Below are positions 9,591 to 19,518 of a stretch of DNA of 64,000 bases, one piece after another. The DNA lies in contig NZ_LMVM01000039.1 of the NCBI RefSeq assembly GCF_002287175.1, forward strand, positions 1-64,000. The letters run 5' to 3'. A program made the translations under genes and the position numbers. The notes under the pieces were generated by a model, which saw only the letters and a list, made by a program, of their open reading frames with translations, was not told the DNA's origin and ran no database searches. The stretch comes from Methanobacterium bryantii (GTDB lineage Archaea; Methanobacteriota; Methanobacteria; Methanobacteriales; Methanobacteriaceae). How positions within the stretch are numbered: position 1 is the stretch's first letter; each line of letters begins with the position of its first letter.

Positions 9591-9890
9591 GCAAAGCATA
9601 TGCATTTTTTTCTTTTTTATTATTTTTGAATAATTCACTGCTTTTGGAACGTATTTTTTAACAAATGATTTAGCTTGTTGAACTTTGGACTTAGCATAAT
9701 TTACAAGTTAAATAAAAAAAGTAAATCATCTGTGAGACGATCATTTATAAATATCAGTAAACATAAATTGTCATTAATAATCATTATATAATATAAGAGT
9801 TACACTTAAATTTTTATCATTCTCAATTTTAAGTTACTTTGAAAATATTACACACTTAAAATATTCAGATTTCGAAGAGATGGTGTCAGC
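9591..9890 (+). promoter_or_regulatory. Intergenic terminator and promoter region
   Basis: A T-rich tract at 9605-9630 is the likely terminator of the wall-protein gene. A TATA-like attatataatataag near 9783-9798 probably serves the next gene. No ORF or RNA gene was recognised here. Confidence 0.45.
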
Positions 9891-10439
9891 ATGAACGAAA
9901 AAACAAAAGAAATAGGATCACGCATATTTGAACTTAGGGATTTATCAGAAATAAGTGCCGAAGAAATGGCGGAATACCTGAAAATTGATGTTGAAAAATA
10001 CATGGAATACGAAAGTGGGGCTTTAGATATTCCTGCAAGTATTCTGTATGAAATAGCACATAAATTAAGTGTTGATATGGGTCTGCTGCTTACTGGTGAA
10101 GAAACCAGAATGCACATTTTCACTGTTACAAGGAAAGGTAAAGGAGCCGCAGTAGAAAGACGTGAACAGTACAAATATGAGAACCTTGCTGAAAAATTTA
10201 TCCATAAAAAAGCCGAACCATTTATAGTTACTGTTAATCCAAAGGATAAAGAACCTTCCAAAAATTCACATCCAGGGCAGGAACTGGATTACGTTCTTGA
10301 GGGAACTCTTAAGTTTTATATCCATAATAATGAACTTATTCTTGAGGAAGGAGATTCAATATTCTTTGATTCATCATATGAACACGCTATGGAAGCTTTA
10401 AACGATAAATCAGCTAAATTCCTTGCTATAGTGATGTAA
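9891..10439 (+). CDS. XRE-type HTH regulator with C-terminal cupin domain
   Basis: 182 residues. Residues ~8-65 form an XRE-like helix-turn-helix (EIGSRIFELRDLSEISAEEM..YMEYESGALDIPASILYEIA), and residues ~105-182 a cupin barrel (HPGQELDYVLEGTLKFYIHNN..LEEGDSIFFDSSYEHAMEAL) with a metal-site-like His/Glu pattern. Such proteins usually sense a small metabolite with the cupin and control neighbouring catabolic genes. It lies just ahead of the acyl-CoA ligase gene (about 23 nt gap), so the two are probably co-transcribed and the ligase product or substrate may be the ligand (inference). Confidence 0.85.
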   Translation: MNEKTKEIGSRIFELRDLSEISAEEMAEYLKIDVEKYMEYESGALDIPASILYEIAHKLSVDMGLLLTGEETRMHIFTVTRKGKGAAVERREQYKYENLAEKFIHKKAEPFIVTVNPKDKEPSKNSHPGQELDYVLEGTLKFYIHNNELILEEGDSIFFDSSYEHAMEALNDKSAKFLAIVM

Positions 10440-10462
10440 AACCAGTGAAAAGAGGTAAAATT

Positions 10463-12133
10463 ATGTCTTCCTTATTAAACAAATTTGTTCCAAAGAGAGA
10501 ATTTGAATCTTACGAAGATTTTAAAGAGAATTTTAAGATAGATGTTCCAGATAATTTTAATTTCGCTTATGATGTTGTCGATGAATATGCAGAAAACATT
10601 CCAGATAAAATTGCAATGGTATGGTGCAATGATGAAGGTGATGAACAGGTTTTCACCTTTGCAGATATGAAATATTACAGTGATAAAGCCGCTAACTTCT
10701 TTAAAAAATGTGGAATTAAAAAAGGCGATACTGTAATGCTTACACTTAAAGCGCGCTATGAATTCTGGTTCTGTATCATTGGCCTTCACAAAATAGGTGC
10801 AGTAGTAATTCCTGCAACCCACATGCTAAGAGCTGAAGATATAGTATACAGAATAGAAAGTGCGGGACTTAAGATGGTAGTCTGTATTGCTGAAGACGGC
10901 GTTCCAGAATATTTCGATGAAGCAGATACTGAATTAGAGGATACCAAGGTTATAAAAGTTATAGTCGGAGATGAAGATAGAGAAGGATGGTTAAACTTCA
11001 GGAAAGAACTTGAAAAAAGCCCTCTTGAATTTAACCGCCCTACAGGTGATGAGAATACAACAAATGAGGATATATCTCTAATTTATTTCTCATCAGGAAC
11101 TGTAGGCCTCCCCAAAATGGTAAAACATGATTTTACTTACCCTTTAGCCCATATAGTCACTGCAAAATACTGGCAAAATGTAGTGGAAGATGGACTTCAT
11201 TACACAGTTGCTGATACTGGCTGGGGAAAGGCAGTTTGGGGCCAGTTATATGGGCAGTGGATATCAGGCAGTGCTGTATTTGTATATGATTATGAACGGT
11301 TCGATGCTGCACATATGCTGGAAAAAGCATCAAAATATGGCGTTACAACCTACTGTGCTCCACCAACCATTTACAGGTTCATGATAAAGGAAGATATGTC
11401 AAAATATGATTTTTCAACCCTTGAATATGCAGTAACAGCAGGAGAACCTTTAAATCCTGAAGTTTACAATAAATTCTATGAATTTACAGGTTTAACCTTA
11501 AAAGAAGGTTTTGGTCAAACAGAAACCGTTGTGTCTATCGCTAACTTCCCCTGGATTAAACCAAAACCAGGTTCAATGGGAAAACCATCGCCAATTTATG
11601 ATATAATGATTGTGGATAAAGAAAATAAACCCGCAGATATTGGTGAAGAGGGAGAAATTGTCATTCGAACGGGTGGTAAAAAGCCAATAGGACTGTTTGG
11701 AGGCTACTACCGCAACCTGCAAAAAACAAAGGAAACTTGGTATGATGGATGTTACCACACAGGCGATACTGCATGGATGGATGAAGACGGCTATTTGTGG
11801 TTTGTTGGAAGAACAGATGATATAATTAAAAGTTCAGGTTACCGAATTGGCCCATTTGAAGTGGAAAGTGCAGTTATATCACACCCTTCAGTGTTAGAAT
11901 GTGCCATAACTGGATTCCCTGACCCAGTAAGAGGACAGGTAGTAAAAGCAACGATCGTTCTTACAAAAGATTATGAACCTTCAGAAGAATTAAAAAAAGA
12001 GATTCAAAATCATGTTAAAAAGGTAACAGCACCTTATAAATATCCTCGTGTTATTGAATTTGTGGATGAACTCCCCAAAACAATAAGCGGGAAGATAAGA
12101 AGGGTTGAAATACGAAACAAAGATCATGAATAA
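10463..12133 (+). CDS. AMP-forming acyl-CoA synthetase/ligase
   Basis: 556 residues from the ATG at 10463, which has agaggt just upstream; the GTG at 10445 is less likely. It is an ANL-superfamily enzyme: nucleotide-binding loop SSGTVGLPKMVKHD, GEPLNPEVYNKF, the GFGQTET core, YHTGDTAWMDEDGYLWFVGR, and the C-terminal catalytic Lys in LPKTISGKIRR. Family and length fit medium-chain, aryl or branched acyl-CoA ligases that turn a carboxylate, ATP and CoA into acyl-CoA. It stands between the HTH-cupin regulator and vorCBA, whose substrates are branched-chain acyl-CoAs. A likely role is therefore activation of scavenged isobutyrate, isovalerate or aryl acids for reductive carboxylation to amino-acid precursors. 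The exact substrate cannot be read from the sequence. Confidence 0.85.
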   Translation: MSSLLNKFVPKREFESYEDFKENFKIDVPDNFNFAYDVVDEYAENIPDKIAMVWCNDEGDEQVFTFADMKYYSDKAANFFKKCGIKKGDTVMLTLKARYEFWFCIIGLHKIGAVVIPATHMLRAEDIVYRIESAGLKMVVCIAEDGVPEYFDEADTELEDTKVIKVIVGDEDREGWLNFRKELEKSPLEFNRPTGDENTTNEDISLIYFSSGTVGLPKMVKHDFTYPLAHIVTAKYWQNVVEDGLHYTVADTGWGKAVWGQLYGQWISGSAVFVYDYERFDAAHMLEKASKYGVTTYCAPPTIYRFMIKEDMSKYDFSTLEYAVTAGEPLNPEVYNKFYEFTGLTLKEGFGQTETVVSIANFPWIKPKPGSMGKPSPIYDIMIVDKENKPADIGEEGEIVIRTGGKKPIGLFGGYYRNLQKTKETWYDGCYHTGDTAWMDEDGYLWFVGRTDDIIKSSGYRIGPFEVESAVISHPSVLECAITGFPDPVRGQVVKATIVLTKDYEPSEELKKEIQNHVKKVTAPYKYPRVIEFVDELPKTISGKIRRVEIRNKDHE

Positions 12134-12184
12134 TTAGAGTATATAATATTGCTAATTATTTTTTTTTAATTTTAAATTTTAAAT

Positions 12185-12205
12185 CTCTCAAAAAGAGTTT
12201 GAGAG
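12185..12205 (+). terminator. Perfect 8-bp hairpin between the acyl-CoA ligase gene and vorC
   Basis: CTCTCAAA (12185-12192) pairs with TTTGAGAG (12198-12205) around the loop AAGAG. It comes after T-rich sequence (12160-12180). It may end the ligase transcript, attenuate read-through into vor, or mark an operator. Confidence 0.45.
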
Positions 12206-12245
12206 TGTTTATTTAAATAATCTAATTAATTTAGAAGGATATATC

Positions 12246-12494
12246 ATGTCTAAATCAAGAAAAGAACCTTACCCTGTAATCAACACTTTAGAATGCAAAG
12301 CATGCGAGAGATGTATTTTAGCATGCAGAACAAGTGCTCTAAAGATGAGTGATGAGGTAAATAAAAGAGGATACAGATACGCAGTTTATGAAGGCGAAGG
12401 ATGTACAGGATGTGGAGATTGTTATTATACATGCCCCGAGCCATTAGCTATTGAAATTCATATTCCAAAGAAAACTGAAAAGAAGGAGGATTAA
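12246..12494 (+). CDS. vorC: 2-oxoisovalerate:ferredoxin oxidoreductase delta (ferredoxin) subunit
   Basis: 82 residues with two 4Fe-4S motifs: CKACERCILACRTSAL (residues ~18-33) and CTGCGDCYYTCPEP (~57-70), typical of the small ferredoxin subunit of archaeal 2-oxoacid oxidoreductases. It passes electrons between the TPP site and external ferredoxin. The start is preceded by gaagga. It is 2 nt from vorB, and the C-B-A order and sizes fit the Methanothermobacter Vor enzyme. Confidence 0.88.
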   Translation: MSKSRKEPYPVINTLECKACERCILACRTSALKMSDEVNKRGYRYAVYEGEGCTGCGDCYYTCPEPLAIEIHIPKKTEKKED

Positions 12495-12496
12495 AC

Positions 12497-13609
12497 ATGG
12501 CAACTCAACTTATAAAAGGAAACACTGCAATTATAATAGGAGCCATGTATGCAGGCTGTGACTGTTATTTTGGGTACCCAATCACGCCTGCAAGTGAAAT
12601 TCTTCATGAAGCTTCTAAATATTTCCCAATGGTAGGAAGAAAGTTTGTACAGGCAGAATCAGAAGAAGCCGCCATAAACATGGTTTATGGTGGGGCTGCA
12701 GCAGGCCATAGAGTTCTAGGAGCCTCTTCAGGCCCAGGTATGAGCTTAAAACAGGAAGGAATATCATTTTTAGCAGGTGCAGAACTGCCATGTGTTATTG
12801 TAGATGTTATGAGAGCAGGTCCTGGACTTGGAAATATCGGACCGGAACAGGGAGATTACAATCAGCTTGTAAAAGGTGGAGGCCACGGTAACTACAAAAA
12901 CATAGTATTAGCACCAAATTCTGTCCAGGAAATGTGCGATTTTACCATTAAAGCCTTTGAAATTGCAGAAAAATGGAGAAATCCAGTTATTATTATCGCC
13001 GATGCAGTTCTCGGCCAGATGGTAGAACCGCTTCAATTCCCAGAAGAATCAGTTGAACCCAAAATTGACACATCATGGGCAGTATGTGGAAATGCTGAAA
13101 CAAAAAGTAATCTGGTTACCTCAATATTCCTTGATTTTGACCAGTTAGAAGAATTTAACTACAAAATTCAGGAAAAATACCAAAAAATAAAGGAAACAGA
13201 GGTTAAATACGAGGAATACATGATGGACGATGCTGAAATAGTCCTCATATCCTATGGAATAAGCAGCAGAATATCAAGATCTGCCGTGGAAGCTGCAAGG
13301 AAGGAAGGTATAAAAGCAGGGCTCTTCAGGCCAAAGACTCTGTTCCCATTCCCTGAAAAAGAACTTAAAAAAATCGCCGATTCCAAGAATCCTAAGTTCA
13401 TATCTGTCGAAATGAGCAACGGGCAGATGCGTGAAGATATTAAAATGGCAATCGAATGCAAAGATGTGGAACTTGTAAACAGGATGGGTGGGAATATAAT
13501 AGAACCTCGTGATGTTTTAAATAAAATAAGAGAAGTTGCAGGGATTGAAGGAAATTCCAAGAATTTCCTGAACGACAAAAATATTGAAAATATTTTTGGA
13601 GGGGAATAA
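12497..13609 (+). CDS. vorB: 2-oxoisovalerate:ferredoxin oxidoreductase alpha subunit
   Basis: 370 residues. It holds the pyrimidine-side transketolase-like domain with the YPITPASEI signature (residues ~26-34) that shapes the CoA/TPP site, the AESEEAAINMVYGGAAAGHR helix region, and a C-terminal domain (~225-340) with RPKTLFPFP. The complex interconverts branched-chain 2-oxoacids and CoA with acyl-CoA, CO2 and reduced ferredoxin; in methanogens it can work reductively for Val/Leu/Ile synthesis. A ribosome binding site aggagg is well placed. The gene ends 1 nt before vorA. Confidence 0.88.
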   Translation: MATQLIKGNTAIIIGAMYAGCDCYFGYPITPASEILHEASKYFPMVGRKFVQAESEEAAINMVYGGAAAGHRVLGASSGPGMSLKQEGISFLAGAELPCVIVDVMRAGPGLGNIGPEQGDYNQLVKGGGHGNYKNIVLAPNSVQEMCDFTIKAFEIAEKWRNPVIIIADAVLGQMVEPLQFPEESVEPKIDTSWAVCGNAETKSNLVTSIFLDFDQLEEFNYKIQEKYQKIKETEVKYEEYMMDDAEIVLISYGISSRISRSAVEAARKEGIKAGLFRPKTLFPFPEKELKKIADSKNPKFISVEMSNGQMREDIKMAIECKDVELVNRMGGNIIEPRDVLNKIREVAGIEGNSKNFLNDKNIENIFGGE

Positions 13610-13610
13610 A

Positions 13611-15038
13611 ATGGAAGAAAAAATCATTAAAAAGCCGGAGTCCATCCTCGACACATTTGAGAGAAAAGGGGGCAGTGCACCCACAGCAACACATTACTGT
13701 CCAGGCTGCGGCCATGGAATTTTACACAAGCTCATTGGAGAAGCCATAGATGAGCTGGAAATAGAAGATAGAGCTGTACTTATAAGTCCAGTTGGCTGTG
13801 CTGTATTTGCTTATTATTATTTTGACTGCGGAAATGTCCAGGTAGCTCACGGAAGAGCTCCTGCTGTTGCAACAGGAATTACAAGGGCAGAAGATAATGC
13901 AATTGCAATGCTGTATCAAGGAGATGGAGATTTAGCTTCAATTGGGCTTAACGAAACAATTCAAGCTGCAAACCGTGGGGAAAAAATTGCAGTCTTTTTC
14001 GTTAACAACACAGTTTATGGAATGACGGGAGGGCAGATGGCACCTACCACGCTTATTGGAGAAGTTACTGTAACCTGCCCTACTGGAAGAGATCCAAGAT
14101 TTGCAGGTTACCCTCTCCATATGTGCGAATTACTGGATAACCTCCAGGCACCAGTATTTATTGAAAGGGTTTCACTTTCAGATGTTAAGCACATAAGAAA
14201 GGCAAAAATCGCCGTGAAGAAAGCGCTTAGAATACAGAAAGAGAACAAAGGATACGCATTTGTTGAATTCCTCTCACCATGTCCAACAAACCTCAGGCAA
14301 GATGCTCTCGGCGCGGAAAAATTCATAAATGAAGAGATGGAAAAAGAGTTCCCGCTTAAAAGATTTAGGGATAAAACAAAAGAAGTAGAACCTCTTTGCA
14401 GGGGTAAAAGTGACTTTTCAAAAGGATCACTCGACAAAATCTTTAATATTGGAAGCGAAAGCACAGGAGCTGCCATAAATAACCCTGATTTTGGAGAAAA
14501 ACGAATTAAAATTGCAGGATTTGGTGGTCAAGGTGTTTTAAGTATGGGTTTAACCCTTGCAGAAGCCGGGATGAAAGCACAGCACTATGTATCATATTAC
14601 CCTGCCTACGGACCTGAACAGAGGGGAGGATCATCCAACTGTGCGGTAATTATCTCAGGTGAAGTAATAGGTTCTCCTGTAGTTAATGAAGTCGATGTTC
14701 TTGTAGCTCTAAATAAACCTTCACTGGAAGAATTCGTAGATGAAGTAAAAGATGGTGGTTTAATTATCTATGATTCCTCAATAGGGTACTTTAAAGCTCC
14801 AGGAGGTATTGAATCAATTTCTGTTCCTGCATTTAAGATTGCAAAAGAACATGGCGTTAAAAGAGCAGGCAATACTGTCTTACTCGGGGTTTTAATGGCT
14901 CTTGGACATACTGAACTTCCGGAAGAAGTGTTTAAAGACGCCATAAAACATACCTTCTCTAAAAAGCCTAAATTAATCCCAGTTAACCTTGAAATACTTG
15001 AAGCTGGGGCAAAATGGGCCAGGGAAAACTTAAGCTGA
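13611..15038 (+). CDS. vorA: 2-oxoisovalerate:ferredoxin oxidoreductase, fused beta-gamma subunit
   Basis: 475 residues from the ATG at 13611 with ggagggg upstream. Residues ~1-245 are the TPP-binding beta part: HYCPGCGHGILHKL, the GDGD motif with a following Asn (NNTVYGMTGGQMAPTT). Residues ~300-475 are the gamma part (IKIAGFGGQGVLSMG..YGPEQRGGSSNCAVIIS). The beta-gamma fusion is the arrangement known for Methanothermobacter VorA. It is the last gene of the vor operon, followed by a T-rich tract at 15045-15075. Confidence 0.88.
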   Translation: MEEKIIKKPESILDTFERKGGSAPTATHYCPGCGHGILHKLIGEAIDELEIEDRAVLISPVGCAVFAYYYFDCGNVQVAHGRAPAVATGITRAEDNAIAMLYQGDGDLASIGLNETIQAANRGEKIAVFFVNNTVYGMTGGQMAPTTLIGEVTVTCPTGRDPRFAGYPLHMCELLDNLQAPVFIERVSLSDVKHIRKAKIAVKKALRIQKENKGYAFVEFLSPCPTNLRQDALGAEKFINEEMEKEFPLKRFRDKTKEVEPLCRGKSDFSKGSLDKIFNIGSESTGAAINNPDFGEKRIKIAGFGGQGVLSMGLTLAEAGMKAQHYVSYYPAYGPEQRGGSSNCAVIISGEVIGSPVVNEVDVLVALNKPSLEEFVDEVKDGGLIIYDSSIGYFKAPGGIESISVPAFKIAKEHGVKRAGNTVLLGVLMALGHTELPEEVFKDAIKHTFSKKPKLIPVNLEILEAGAKWARENLS

Positions 15039-15172
15039 ACTTTTAATATTTTTTCTTTTTATCCTCAAATCCTTTTTTTTGATGCTTACTTTTAAATCCT
15101 CAAATTTAAAAGCAGTTTAGATGCCAAAATTTAAGTTAAATTCCAATAAAAAATGAGTGGCTAGGATGAATT

Positions 15173-15796
<624 letters not shown>

Positions 15797-16275
15797 AAAA
15801 TCTCCTTAAATATTAATGTTTATAAGTTTATCTTTTTTTAAGTAAAATGAAAGAAACCCCATTATCCCCCACTATAAATAAATAATCATCAGCCATGTAA
15901 TTATTTAAACATTCATTTCAAGGATTTTTTTCTTATCCTACTCCCGGACTATATGAATAAACCTGTTCAATACATATTTTGCTAATTTTAGTTCTAAATA
16001 TTATTTACTTGTAAGTTTTAATCTTGAAGGGCTTATTTCCAGAAGAAAGATTAAAAACCATAAACCTAAAAGCATAAAATAGTTATTAAGCTATAATTAA
16101 GTTTATAATTTAAAATTAAACATAAATTTTGCTAAATTAAATTTATAATACTAATTCTTTTTTAATAAATTATAATTTTATGTTAAAAGTATTGACTTTT
16201 CCGTAAAATCTAAGTAAAATCTCGCCAATAAATTATATTATAAATCTTGAAATTTTTATTATCAGGTGATAAAAC
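15797..16275. other. AT-rich intergenic stretch
   Basis: Between the divergent DJ-1 gene and the 2-oxoacid oxidoreductase operon. It must hold both promoters, but no convincing repeat, RNA gene or ORF was seen. Confidence 0.4.
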
Positions 16276-17988
16276 ATGACTAAATTTGAAGATGTTTCCA
16301 TAGTCCTATGTGGTGAAGCAGGACAGGGTATCCAAACTGTTGAAGAAATACTAGTGCAGGCCGTTAAACTTGGAGGATATAACGTTTTTTCCTCAAAAGA
16401 ATACATGTCAAGAATAAGAGGAGGAGAAAACTCCACTGAAATAAGGGTATCCTCAAATAGAGTAATGACTTACGTTAACAGGATAGATATATTGATTGCA
16501 ATAAGTAGAGGAGCCATAAATCACCTTAAAGATAGAATATCTAATGACACAATCATAATGGGAGATGAGGACACTTTAAAAGATATAAAAATGCCCTCCC
16601 TGATAAAAATTCCATTTTTAAAAACTGCTAAGGCTATTGGAGGGCCCATATTTGCAAACATCATTGCTGCAGGTGCGCTTTCAAGAATTTTAAATATTGA
16701 TTCCCAGATATTTAATGAGTGCATAACTGCCATGTTTGGAAGAAAAGGCGAAAAAATACTTGAAGGCGACCTTAAAGCTGGAGAAGAGGGTTATAAAGTT
16801 GGGGAAGACCTTATACAATCTGGAAAGTTCAATATTAACATCAAAAAAGACCCCCAGATACGAGATGAGCTTTTATTAAACGGCACAGAAGTAGTAGGTT
16901 TTGGTTGTATTGCAGGGGGCTGTAAATTCATGTCATCATATCCTATGACCCCTTCTACTCCTCTTCAAACTTTCATTGCAGGAAATTCCACAGAATTTGG
17001 CATGATTTTTGAACAGGCTGAAGATGAAATAGCTGCAATAAACATGGGATTAGGGGCATCTTATGCCGGTGCAAGATCAGTTGTAGCGACTTCTGGAAGT
17101 GGGTTTGCACTCATGAGCGAAGCTGTGGGGTTATCAGGGATGATAGAAACTCCTATAGTTATATACCTTGCCCAGCGCCCAGGCCCTGCAGTTGGACTGC
17201 CTACACGAACTGCACAGGAAGATCTTAAACTTGCCCTTTATTCCGCCCCAGGTGAAACTCCAAGGGCAATTTTTGCCCCCGGAAAATTCGAAGATGCATT
17301 TTATTTAACACACCATGCATTTAACCTTGCAGACAAACACCAAATCCCTGTTTTTATACTCTCCGACCAGTATTTTGCAGACATATACTACAATTTACCT
17401 GACCTTAACCTGGATGAAGTAAAATTCCAGAAATATATCGTTAAAACAGATGAAAACTACAAAAGATATGAAATAACTGAAAATGGAATATCTCCAAGAG
17501 GAGTTCCAGGATATGGAGATGGACTTGTAGTCGTTGATTCAGATGAACACGATGAAGAAGGGCACATAACCGAAGACCTCAATCTCAGAAATATAATGGT
17601 AGAAAAACGCCTTTATAAAAAGCTTAAAGGAATTGAAGAAGATGTAATTCCTCCAGAACTTATAGGGCCTTCAGATTATGATATTCTGGCCATAGGTTGG
17701 GGCTCTACATATGGTGCTATAAAAGAGGCATTAGATAACCTGAAAAATGATAAAACTGCCTTTTTATATTTCAAACAGGTTTATCCACTACACAGGGAAA
17801 CTAAGAACTATCTTGAAAAAGCCAAAAAAACAATTATTTTTGAAAATAATGCCCAGGGGCAGTTTGCAAATCTCATAAAAATGGAAACTGGCTTTGAAAT
17901 TGGTGAAAAATCACTGAAATATAATGGAATGCCTTTTTCAGTTGAAGAAGTTATAGAAACCTTAAAAGACATAATGGAGCTGTTATAA
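16276..17988 (+). CDS. 2-oxoacid:ferredoxin oxidoreductase, fused gamma-alpha subunit
   Basis: 570 residues with caggtgat upstream. Residues ~5-185 are the gamma domain (VSIVLCGEAGQGIQTVEEILVQA, MSRIRGGENSTEIRV) and ~195-570 the alpha domain with SYPMTPSTPL, a variant of the YPITP signature, and EQAEDEIAAINMGLGASYAGARS. This gamma-alpha fusion with a separate beta is the two-subunit type known from Sulfolobus-like enzymes. It overlaps the beta gene by one base. The substrate may be 2-oxoglutarate, pyruvate or broad; the sequence does not decide. There is no ferredoxin subunit gene here. Confidence 0.85.
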   Translation: MTKFEDVSIVLCGEAGQGIQTVEEILVQAVKLGGYNVFSSKEYMSRIRGGENSTEIRVSSNRVMTYVNRIDILIAISRGAINHLKDRISNDTIIMGDEDTLKDIKMPSLIKIPFLKTAKAIGGPIFANIIAAGALSRILNIDSQIFNECITAMFGRKGEKILEGDLKAGEEGYKVGEDLIQSGKFNINIKKDPQIRDELLLNGTEVVGFGCIAGGCKFMSSYPMTPSTPLQTFIAGNSTEFGMIFEQAEDEIAAINMGLGASYAGARSVVATSGSGFALMSEAVGLSGMIETPIVIYLAQRPGPAVGLPTRTAQEDLKLALYSAPGETPRAIFAPGKFEDAFYLTHHAFNLADKHQIPVFILSDQYFADIYYNLPDLNLDEVKFQKYIVKTDENYKRYEITENGISPRGVPGYGDGLVVVDSDEHDEEGHITEDLNLRNIMVEKRLYKKLKGIEEDVIPPELIGPSDYDILAIGWGSTYGAIKEALDNLKNDKTAFLYFKQVYPLHRETKNYLEKAKKTIIFENNAQGQFANLIKMETGFEIGEKSLKYNGMPFSVEEVIETLKDIMELL

Positions 17989-18854
17989 TGGATCCAAAAG
18001 TCTTTGATATCGAAAATGCAGATGTGGCATGGTGTCCGGGTTGTGGGGACTTTTCAATTCTCAGGACATTAAAAATGGCCCTTGCTGAGCTTGAAATCGA
18101 TTCCAGTGAGCTTGTACTTGTATCTGGAATTGGTCAAGCGGGAAAACTTCCCCATTATCTTAAATCCCACACATATAACAGCCTTCACGGCAGGGCAGCT
18201 TCTCCTGCAACTGCAATAAAGGCTGTAAATAAAGGCCTTAAAGTGATAATTACAACCGGTGATGGGGATATGTATGGGGAAGGTGGAAACCATTTCATGC
18301 ACACAATCCGTCGAAATCCAGATATAACTACTATAGTGCACAACAACATGGTTTACGGTCTGACCAAAGGCCAAGCGTCACCAACCACTCAAAAAGATTT
18401 TAAAACACCGCTGCAGGTTGAAGGCGTATCTTTAGAACCTTTTAATCCACTATCTATTGCAATTGGCCTTGATGCATCTTTTGTTGCCAGGACATTTGCA
18501 GGAGATATGAATCATATGAAAGAAATCTTTAAAAAAGCAATTGAACACAAAGGATATTCCCTTGTCGATGTATTCCAACCCTGTGTTACATATAACAAAA
18601 TAAATACATTCAAATGGTTTAAAGAAAATGTGTACTATCTTGATGACTCATATGACCCCCACAATAGGAGTGAAGCCTTCAAAAAAGCCATAGAATATCT
18701 TAAATTCCCACTTGGAGTTTTATACATTAATCCAAATAAAACACCTTATGAAGATATTTTAACAGTTTACAATGAAGAAGATACACCCTTATATGAAAGA
18801 GATGTTGATATGGAGAAATTAAAGAATCTCATTAGATCAAAAAGGAAAATCTAA
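17988..18854 (+). CDS. 2-oxoacid:ferredoxin oxidoreductase beta subunit
   Basis: 288 residues. WCPGCGDFSILRTLKMAL carries an Fe-S-ligand-type CxxC, and TTGDGDMYGEGGNHF with NNMVYGLTKGQASPTT is the TPP/Mg motif. C-terminal residues ~210-288 follow this family. It forms the complex with the upstream gamma-alpha subunit. Its 3' end is present twice more in decayed form, at 22915-23219 and 24251-24316, so this locus has been duplicated or used as an insertion point. Confidence 0.87.
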   Translation: MDPKVFDIENADVAWCPGCGDFSILRTLKMALAELEIDSSELVLVSGIGQAGKLPHYLKSHTYNSLHGRAASPATAIKAVNKGLKVIITTGDGDMYGEGGNHFMHTIRRNPDITTIVHNNMVYGLTKGQASPTTQKDFKTPLQVEGVSLEPFNPLSIAIGLDASFVARTFAGDMNHMKEIFKKAIEHKGYSLVDVFQPCVTYNKINTFKWFKENVYYLDDSYDPHNRSEAFKKAIEYLKFPLGVLYINPNKTPYEDILTVYNEEDTPLYERDVDMEKLKNLIRSKRKI

Positions 18855-18902
18855 AAATTATATTTTTATGAATAAATAAAGAATATTTAACAGAAAAGTT
18901 CT

Positions 18903-19399
18903 GATCAACCGCTCAAAAATCGAAGATTTTTGCCGGGATTGATCAAAAAAATCCGGCAGAATGATAGTTCTGCGGCCCGAAAAATCGAAGCTGACAAAAA
19001 CAAAGTTTTTGTCGCCCACGAACATGAAATGTTCGGGGCCGAGGAAATGTAATTTCCTACGGCGTCAAAATTGAAAATTTTGACAGATTTTTCGACGGCC
19101 TCGCGAAAAAGCAAGTCAAGCAAAAACTACGTTTTTGCTGCCTGCAAAACTGAAAGTTTGCAAATCCCTCAAAATTCGAAGAATTTTGGGGCAGCGAATC
19201 AAAGATTCGCATGCTTTGATTTGCAACATGCAAAAAACGGAGTTTTTCGCGGTTACGAAACGCAGTTTCGTAAACATCGAAAATCTACGATTTTCGAAAG
19301 TTTTGCGATTCGGGAAACTTCGTTTCCCTCAACGTCAAAATCGAAGCTTGCGAAACTTTGTTTCGCGCTCCAAACCCTTCGGGTTTGAGAGATTTTGAC
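18903..19399. repeat. Dense field of short hairpins with three-base loops
   Basis: At least fourteen inverted repeats, nearly all with a 3-nt loop, lie in 500 bp. Examples are 18914-18932 (CAAAAATC GAA GATTTTTG), 18993-19013, 19020-19034, 19042-19058, 19064-19084, 19119-19139, 19170-19188, 19194-19210, 19253-19273, 19277-19297, 19312-19328, 19350-19366 and 19371-19387. Some are nested in outer stems: GATCAA/TTGATC (18903, 18939), GCAAATC/GATTTGC (19160-19166, 19218-19224) and GTCAAAATC/GATTTTGAC (19334-19342, 19391-19399), giving cloverleaf-like branches. The stretch is visibly more GC-rich than its surroundings. ORFs crossing it are by-products of the palindromes. Confidence 0.85.
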
Positions 19400-19468
19400 A
19401 GTTTTCGCTGCGGAAAAAGAAACCAAATTACAACATTAAATATCTTATGAAAAACAAAGCAAAATAAC

Positions 19469-19518
19469 TTATAATAAAATTTAAACAATTTCTATGCAAC
19501 GAAAACTTTAAATTAGAT
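19469..19518 (+). repeat. Direct repeat copy 1, carrying a stable-RNA-type promoter
   Basis: It starts with TTATAATAAAATTT (19469-19482) and ends with gaaaactttaaattagat (19501-19518). A diverged copy lies at 24209-24257. The last 18 bases are identical to the sequence before tRNA-Met (26137-26154), where they contain its TATA box. What is transcribed from here (from about 19530) is not recognised. Confidence 0.55.

Noticed and set aside
19071..19398. Overlapping frames inside the hairpin field
   Set aside because: Both strands are open because of the palindromes; the peptides have no domain, start site or codon pattern like neighbouring genes.
18903..19399. CRISPR array
   Set aside because: Arms differ between hairpins, units are not equally spaced, and there is no constant repeat with unique spacers or cas genes nearby.
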